DNA of 8,993 nt from Chloroflexi bacterium RBG_16_51_16 (lineage in GTDB: Bacteria > Chloroflexota > Anaerolineae > Anaerolineales > Villigracilaceae), in contig MGNL01000089.1 in assembly GCA_001796785.1 (NCBI GenBank), positions 1 through 8,993 on the forward strand, given 5' to 3'. Below, piece by piece: positions 4,865 through 8,993 of this stretch; positions within the stretch are counted from its first letter, which is position 1; every line of letters starts with the position of its first letter. Made by a program: the position numbers and the translations under genes. The notes under the pieces were generated by a model. That model was given only the letters and a program-made list of their open reading frames with translations. It made no database searches and was not told the origin of the DNA.

Positions 4865-7312
4865 ATGGATAAACAAGTAACCCTGACGATCGACGGCAAG
4901 CTGATCAGCGTTCCCGAGGGCACGTTCGTTGCGGATGCAGCCCGCATGGCGGATATTGATATACCGGTGTTCTGTCATCACCCCAAACTTGAACCGGTCG
5001 GCATGTGCAGGATGTGCCTCGTGGAGATTGGACGCCCTATTCGAGACCGTGCAACTGGCCAGTTCGTTCTGGAGAACGGCCAGCCCAAGATCCAATTCCT
5101 ACCGAAATTAGAAACGGCCTGCACCAACCGTGTGGAAGATGGCATGGTGGTCCACACGCAGTCCGAATCAGCCAAAGCTGGCCAAAAAAGCACCATCGAG
5201 TTCCTTCTCACATCCCATCCGCTGGATTGCCCCGTCTGCGACAAGGGTGGTGAATGCCCTCTGCAAAATTTAACCATGGCGCATGGAGCAGGAAAAAGCC
5301 GTTTCCTGTACGATGAAAAACTGCATCTCGAAAAAAGAAAACCGCTAGGCGAACTGATCTACCTTGACCAGGAACGCTGCATTCAGTGCGGACGCTGCGT
5401 ACGATTCCAGGACGAGATCGCAGGCGACCCGGTCATCGGATTCGACGAACGCGGCCGGTCGATGCAGATCATGACCTCCTCGGAACCCGGGTTCGATTCG
5501 GTGTTCTCCGGGAATACGACCGATATCTGCCCGGTGGGTGCTCTCACGACCGCCGACTTCCGCTTTGGCGCCCGGCCGTGGGAATTGGAAGAGTTTCCAT
5601 CCATCTGCAGCCAGTGTCCGGTTGGTTGCAATATCACGATCAATACCCGCCGCGAAGCCGCAGCAGATGGCAGCATGGTGATCAAGCGGATCATGCCCCG
5701 CCAGAATGAAACGGTCAATGAGATCTGGATCTGCGATAAGGGACGCTTTGCTTATCATTACACGGAGAGCAAGGGTCGACTTACCCGTCCTGCTATTCGA
5801 AAAGACGGAAAGTTATCCCGGGCTTCATGGGATTCAGCCATCAAGCTTGCAGCCGAAAACTTTGCCGAGGCTGGGAAAAATTTTGTCGTGCTGGCTTCCG
5901 GGAGGCTGGCAAATGAGGACCTGTTCAACCTGAAATCGCTGGCGGACCACCTCAAAGGTGACGCTGTTCTTTACTCTGAGATTGGAGGGGGAGAGCTGAC
6001 TTCCGCCATAGGTATAAGCCCAGACACTAACCTTGGAGAGGTCGGACCGGGAACCACCCTGGTCGTTATCGCCTCCGACCTGTACCAGGAAGCCCCCATT
6101 TGGTACCTTCGCCTCAAGCAGGCCGTGCGACGGGGTGCGACGCTCATCGTTGCCAACCCGCGCCAGACCCGCCTGGATGATCACGCCTCGTACGTTATCC
6201 GTTACGCATATGGGGATGAAGTCAAAACGGTTCACAGCCTGGACAAAAAGAATAAGATCGGTGAAGCTTTCACGAGAAGTGAAAACGTCATCATCTTTTA
6301 TGGTTCGGAAGGATTGGGCGTGGAAGGTTCTGCAGCCCTGGCGTCTGCCTGCGCGAAACTGCTAAATGAATATGGATTCGCGGGTAAACCGAACAATGGA
6401 TTGGTCGGTGTCTGGCAAAGAGCCAACGATCAAGGCGCCTGGGAAATGGGTTATCGAGTCGAAGCTGACCTGCCCAGGTTTTTGCGCGGCAAGGTTGTTT
6501 ATCTTGTCGGTGTTGATCCCGCGGGTGATGATCCCAGGCTCGCGAAAGCGCTTGAAAACGCGAAGTTCCTCGCGGTCCAGGATATTCTCGAATCGGCCAC
6601 CAGCGAACTCGCAGATGTTATCCTGCCCGCCCAGGCTCACACAGAACGCGAAGGGACCTTTACATCTGGCGAGCGCCGGGTGCAGCGTTACTATCCGGCA
6701 CTACCCGTACTCGGCGAAACCCGCCCCGATTTTGCCATTACCGCGCAGATCGCCCGGCAGGCTGGTTTTATCCAGGAGGGGACCTCGGTTTCAGCTGCCT
6801 TTGACATCCTGTCGGAGACCATACCCTCCTATGCAGAGCTGAGCTATTCAAAGCTTGCCGAAGTACAACCACAATGGCCAGTCGTCGGACGCGGAGACCT
6901 TTACTACGGTGGCACTACTTACGAAAATAAACACGGTCTGGGCGCGCATCTTACCACAACGGCCAGCCGGGGAGAAAACGTGCATATCTTGCGTGTGCAC
7001 CGGGAATCTGCACCGCGGCCCCAGGAGAACGAACTGCTGGCAGTGCCCGTGACGCGGCTGTATGATCGGGGTACTACAGTGCTGCCCGCCAAAGTGTTGA
7101 AAAACCGGATTGGCAAAGCGACCATCAGCATGCACCCCGATATCGCTGAAAGGCTCAACGTAAAAAACGGCGGATTAGTGAAGATCAGCTTCGACGGGCA
7201 CAGCGGGGAAGCGCTGGTGCAAATAGACAAGACCATACCCGCGGGGGTTGTGACCGTCCCGCGCAGCATGGGGCTGGCCATCCATGAACCCGTGCCGGCA
7301 AAGGTGAAGTGA
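4865..7312 (+). CDS. nuoG: NADH-quinone oxidoreductase subunit G (NuoG, 75 kDa/Nqo3), multi-cluster Fe-S subunit
   Basis: An 815-residue subunit that wires electrons from NuoF towards NuoI. The domains in order are: a plant-ferredoxin-like [2Fe-2S] domain N1b (Cys37, Cys48, Cys51, Cys86); the His-ligated N5 site HPLDCPVCDKGGEC (His118, Cys122, Cys125, Cys131); N4 (Cys172, Cys175, Cys178, with Cys222 in TDICPVGAL); and the optional off-path N7 site (Cys248, Cys251, Cys255 in CSQCPVGC, with Cys290 in IWICDKGRF). A molybdopterin-oxidoreductase-like region follows (about 300-700), then a C-terminal beta-barrel domain like the dinucleotide-binding domain of that family (about 729-812). In complex I this region is known to be structural and lacks cofactor. 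Residues 57-80 form a longer loop than usual between Cys51 and Cys86. The ATG at 4865 has a weak GAGAAG seven bases upstream. It is followed one base later by nuoH. Confidence 0.96.
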   Translation: MDKQVTLTIDGKLISVPEGTFVADAARMADIDIPVFCHHPKLEPVGMCRMCLVEIGRPIRDRATGQFVLENGQPKIQFLPKLETACTNRVEDGMVVHTQSESAKAGQKSTIEFLLTSHPLDCPVCDKGGECPLQNLTMAHGAGKSRFLYDEKLHLEKRKPLGELIYLDQERCIQCGRCVRFQDEIAGDPVIGFDERGRSMQIMTSSEPGFDSVFSGNTTDICPVGALTTADFRFGARPWELEEFPSICSQCPVGCNITINTRREAAADGSMVIKRIMPRQNETVNEIWICDKGRFAYHYTESKGRLTRPAIRKDGKLSRASWDSAIKLAAENFAEAGKNFVVLASGRLANEDLFNLKSLADHLKGDAVLYSEIGGGELTSAIGISPDTNLGEVGPGTTLVVIASDLYQEAPIWYLRLKQAVRRGATLIVANPRQTRLDDHASYVIRYAYGDEVKTVHSLDKKNKIGEAFTRSENVIIFYGSEGLGVEGSAALASACAKLLNEYGFAGKPNNGLVGVWQRANDQGAWEMGYRVEADLPRFLRGKVVYLVGVDPAGDDPRLAKALENAKFLAVQDILESATSELADVILPAQAHTEREGTFTSGERRVQRYYPALPVLGETRPDFAITAQIARQAGFIQEGTSVSAAFDILSETIPSYAELSYSKLAEVQPQWPVVGRGDLYYGGTTYENKHGLGAHLTTTASRGENVHILRVHRESAPRPQENELLAVPVTRLYDRGTTVLPAKVLKNRIGKATISMHPDIAERLNVKNGGLVKISFDGHSGEALVQIDKTIPAGVVTVPRSMGLAIHEPVPAKVK

Positions 7313-7313
7313 C

Positions 7314-8447
7314 ATGGACTGGGTAATCTGGTTGATCTGGATCGTGAAAGGATTTTTCCTGGCGATGTTCTTGCTGGTCGGTTTCGCCTACCTGACCTGG
7401 TATGAACGCCGCGCCCTGGCACGCATCCAGGTGAGGGTCGGTCCGAACCGGGCCGGTCCGTTTGGACTGCTTCAGCCCATTGCGGATGCCGTCAAGCTCA
7501 TCTTCAAGGAAGAATTGACCCCGGCTAAAGCTTACAAGATCGTCTTCTTCCTCGCGCCGATCATCACCATGGTCCCGTCCATCATCATCGCAGCCGTAAT
7601 CCCATGGGGCCCGCAAGAACCGCAGGTCAAACTGTTTGGCTACACTATCAGCCTGTATGTGGCAGACATCAATGTAGGCGTGCTCTACTTGATGTCGATC
7701 GCTTCCATTGCAGTCTATGGAATTGTTCTCGCGGGCTGGTCGTCCAACAGCAAATACGCAATGCTCGGCGGACTGCGCTCCACCGCGCAGATGATCTCTT
7801 ACGAGATCACGCTCGGGTTGGCTTTTGTCACCGTGATCCTGCTGGCAGGTTCCATGCGCATGCTGGATATCGTGGAAGCCCAGAGGTCCTGGTGGTTTGT
7901 TGTGATCCAACCCGTTGGCGCAGCCGTTTTTCTCATCGCCGTGCTTGCTGAAGTCAACCGGGCTCCGTTCGACATGCCGGAAGCCGAGCAGGAGCTGACC
8001 GCCGGTTACCACGCGGAATATTCGGGCATGAAATTCGCGTTGTTCTTCATGGCTGAGTATCAGAAGATGATCGTGGTCAGTGCAATCGCGGCCACGGTGT
8101 TCTTTGGCGGCTACCTGGGACCCTTCGTGCACCGCTGGCCGCTGCTCGGCCCGATCTACATGTTGATCAAGATCATCATTTTATTATTCGGAATGATCTG
8201 GGTGCGCGCCACCTGGCCGCGCGTCCGCTACGACCGGTTAATGGCTTTCGGTTGGAAGGTGATGCTGCCGCTCGCTCTTGCGATCGTCTTCATCACCGGA
8301 TTCGGCATTTTATTGGCACAGGAGCTGGGCGACCCGATCTATCTCACCGTAATTCCCGCCGCCTCGATCGTGGCGGGAGTGATCGCGGTGATTATGGTGA
8401 ATCGCGCCCTGACCCGAAAAAGGATCCTCAGTTATGAGCCTCGTTGA
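7314..8447 (+). CDS. nuoH: NADH-quinone oxidoreductase subunit H (NuoH/ND1/Nqo8)
   Basis: A 377-residue integral membrane subunit, with about eight or nine hydrophobic segments, that anchors the peripheral arm and lines the quinone entry channel. Both family signatures are present. The first is YERRALARIQVRVGPNRAGP (30-49), continuing FGLLQPIADAVKLIFKEE. The second is AEVNRAPFDMPEAEQEL (212-228), continuing TAGYHAEYSGMKFALFFMAEY, with the acidic cluster Glu213, Asp220, Glu223, Glu225 and Glu227 thought to take part in coupling quinone chemistry to proton movement. AAGGTGA at 7301-7307 serves as ribosome binding site. Its final 14 bases overlap the start of nuoI, so translation is likely coupled. 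The length is normal and nothing is broken. Confidence 0.97.
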   Translation: MDWVIWLIWIVKGFFLAMFLLVGFAYLTWYERRALARIQVRVGPNRAGPFGLLQPIADAVKLIFKEELTPAKAYKIVFFLAPIITMVPSIIIAAVIPWGPQEPQVKLFGYTISLYVADINVGVLYLMSIASIAVYGIVLAGWSSNSKYAMLGGLRSTAQMISYEITLGLAFVTVILLAGSMRMLDIVEAQRSWWFVVIQPVGAAVFLIAVLAEVNRAPFDMPEAEQELTAGYHAEYSGMKFALFFMAEYQKMIVVSAIAATVFFGGYLGPFVHRWPLLGPIYMLIKIIILLFGMIWVRATWPRVRYDRLMAFGWKVMLPLALAIVFITGFGILLAQELGDPIYLTVIPAASIVAGVIAVIMVNRALTRKRILSYEPR

Positions 8448-8952
8448 CCCCGTCATCGAGCTGGGCCGCGGCCTCTGGCGCACCTTAAGCTCGATGTTCG
8501 AAAGGACCGTTACTTACCAGTATCCGGAGCATAAGCGGACGGTGCGGCCGCGCTTCCGCGGCAGACATGTTCTGAAACGGTACGACAATGGTCTGGAGAA
8601 ATGCATCGGTTGTTCCCTGTGCGCAGCCGCATGTCCGTCGGATGCCATCTTCGTCGAAGCGTCGGAAAATACCGATGAGCATCGGTTTTCGCCGGGAGAG
8701 CGCTATGCCTCAACTTACGAGATCAATATGCTGCGCTGCATATTCTGCGGCTATTGTGAAGACGCCTGCCCAACCGAAGCGATCGTGCTGGGTGACAACT
8801 ACGAGATGTCCTATTACACCCGCAAGGATGCGATCTACACCAAGGACATGTTGATCGAACCAGTCTCTTCCGTCAACCAGACGACACCACAGAAGACGCC
8901 CACAGGCGTGTTTACCCGCTCCGTACCTGAAATGAAAGACGCGAAAGATTAA
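8434..8952 (+). CDS. nuoI: NADH-quinone oxidoreductase subunit I (NuoI, 23 kDa/Nqo9), two [4Fe-4S] clusters
   Basis: A 172-residue peripheral subunit that carries clusters N6a and N6b, linking NuoG to N2 in NuoB. Two CxxCxxCxxxCP ferredoxin motifs are intact: Cys57, Cys60, Cys63, Cys67 (CIGCSLCAAACP) and Cys102, Cys105, Cys108, Cys112 (CIFCGYCEDACP). The N-terminal amphipathic part leads into YPEHKRTVRPRFRGRHVL (30-47), the usual basic stretch lying on the membrane arm. The segment after the second motif, EAIVLGDNYEMSYYTR, is typical. The last 30 or so residues are polar and poorly conserved. The ATG at 8434 lies within the end of nuoH, eight bases after AAGGAT (8420-8425), which supports this start. 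A stop at 8950-8952 is followed five bases later by nuoJ. Confidence 0.96.
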   Translation: MSLVDPVIELGRGLWRTLSSMFERTVTYQYPEHKRTVRPRFRGRHVLKRYDNGLEKCIGCSLCAAACPSDAIFVEASENTDEHRFSPGERYASTYEINMLRCIFCGYCEDACPTEAIVLGDNYEMSYYTRKDAIYTKDMLIEPVSSVNQTTPQKTPTGVFTRSVPEMKDAKD

Positions 8953-8957
8953 ACGAA

Positions 8958-8993
8958 ATGACCGTTGAACTCGTCCTCTTTATCCTGCTCGCG
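8958..8993 (+). CDS. nuoJ: NADH-quinone oxidoreductase subunit J (NuoJ/ND6), first 12 codons only
   Basis: An ATG five bases after the nuoI stop opens a frame reading MTVELVLFILLA up to the right edge. This is the start of a membrane helix, and it resembles the usual N-terminus of NuoJ, the gene expected next in this operon order. With 12 residues the identity rests mainly on position. The ribosome binding site is weak; the purine-rich GAAAGA inside the end of nuoI may serve. Confidence 0.75.
   Translation, partial: MTVELVLFILLA

Noticed and set aside
3067..7312. nuoE-F-G considered as part of an electron-bifurcating hydrogenase or formate dehydrogenase
   Set aside because: NuoF lacks the added ferredoxin domains of the hydrogenase-type homologues. 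NuoG has no hydrogenase H-cluster domain or evident Mo/Se ligand. The genes sit in the normal place of a complex I operon.
7185..8132. A 315-codon open frame on the - strand opposite nuoH and the end of nuoG
   Set aside because: It is rich in His, Asp, Gln and Arg without any recognisable domain, as expected when the reverse complement of a hydrophobic membrane-protein gene is read. It covers strongly conserved nuoH sequence.
1..8993. Search for CRISPR arrays, insertion sequences, tRNA or rRNA genes, phage genes or a defence system
   Set aside because: No direct-repeat array, transposase, attachment site or RNA gene was recognised. Almost all the DNA is occupied by conserved complex I genes, so an undescribed system is not supported here.

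Overview
This window holds the front nine genes of a 14-subunit-type respiratory complex I operon (nuoA to nuoI, all intact, plus the first 12 codons of nuoJ). It is preceded by the last 48 codons of a principal-type sigma-70 factor. Everything is on the + strand. Gene content and order (nuoA-B-C-D-E-F-G-H-I-J) are the classical bacterial ones, and no reading frame is broken.

Organism: the coding DNA is moderately GC-rich with AT-rich gaps. I infer a Chloroflexota bacterium, most likely Anaerolineae-like. The grounds are the overall look of the NuoA, NuoB and NuoG sequences and a short CGTCATT...GCGAAGCGAAGC...AATGACG interspersed palindrome of a type I associate with, among others, bacteria of this group. 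This is recognition without a database search, so confidence is moderate (about 0.6).

Layout: 1-147 is the 3' end of the sigma factor, including the region 4.2 helix-turn-helix. 148-380 is an AT-rich gap (about one third GC in its central part). It carries a plausible terminator for the sigma gene (162-200), a Crp/FNR-like inverted repeat (265-280) and an extended -10 promoter for nuo (306-314). 381-3573 holds nuoA, B, C, D and E: the membrane subunit next to the peripheral arm (A), the Q-module subunits (B, C, D) and the first N-module subunit (E). 3573-7312 holds nuoF and nuoG, the rest of the NADH-oxidising N-module. 7314-8993 holds nuoH, nuoI and the start of nuoJ. Genes abut or overlap by 1 to 14 bases, except for a 29-base gap before nuoG and a 114-base AT-rich gap between nuoC and nuoD that contains the palindrome and a possible secondary promoter.

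Together, NuoE/F/G would take electrons from NADH through FMN and a chain of Fe-S clusters. NuoI and NuoB would carry them to cluster N2, and quinone would be reduced at the NuoB/NuoD/NuoH interface, with coupling to proton pumping by membrane subunits that mostly lie beyond the right edge. Essentially all expected Fe-S ligands are present, including the optional N7 site in NuoG, so the complex looks functional and NADH-linked. I found no mobile element, CRISPR array, RNA gene or novel system; the points worth a second look are modest regulatory and sequence-variant observations.
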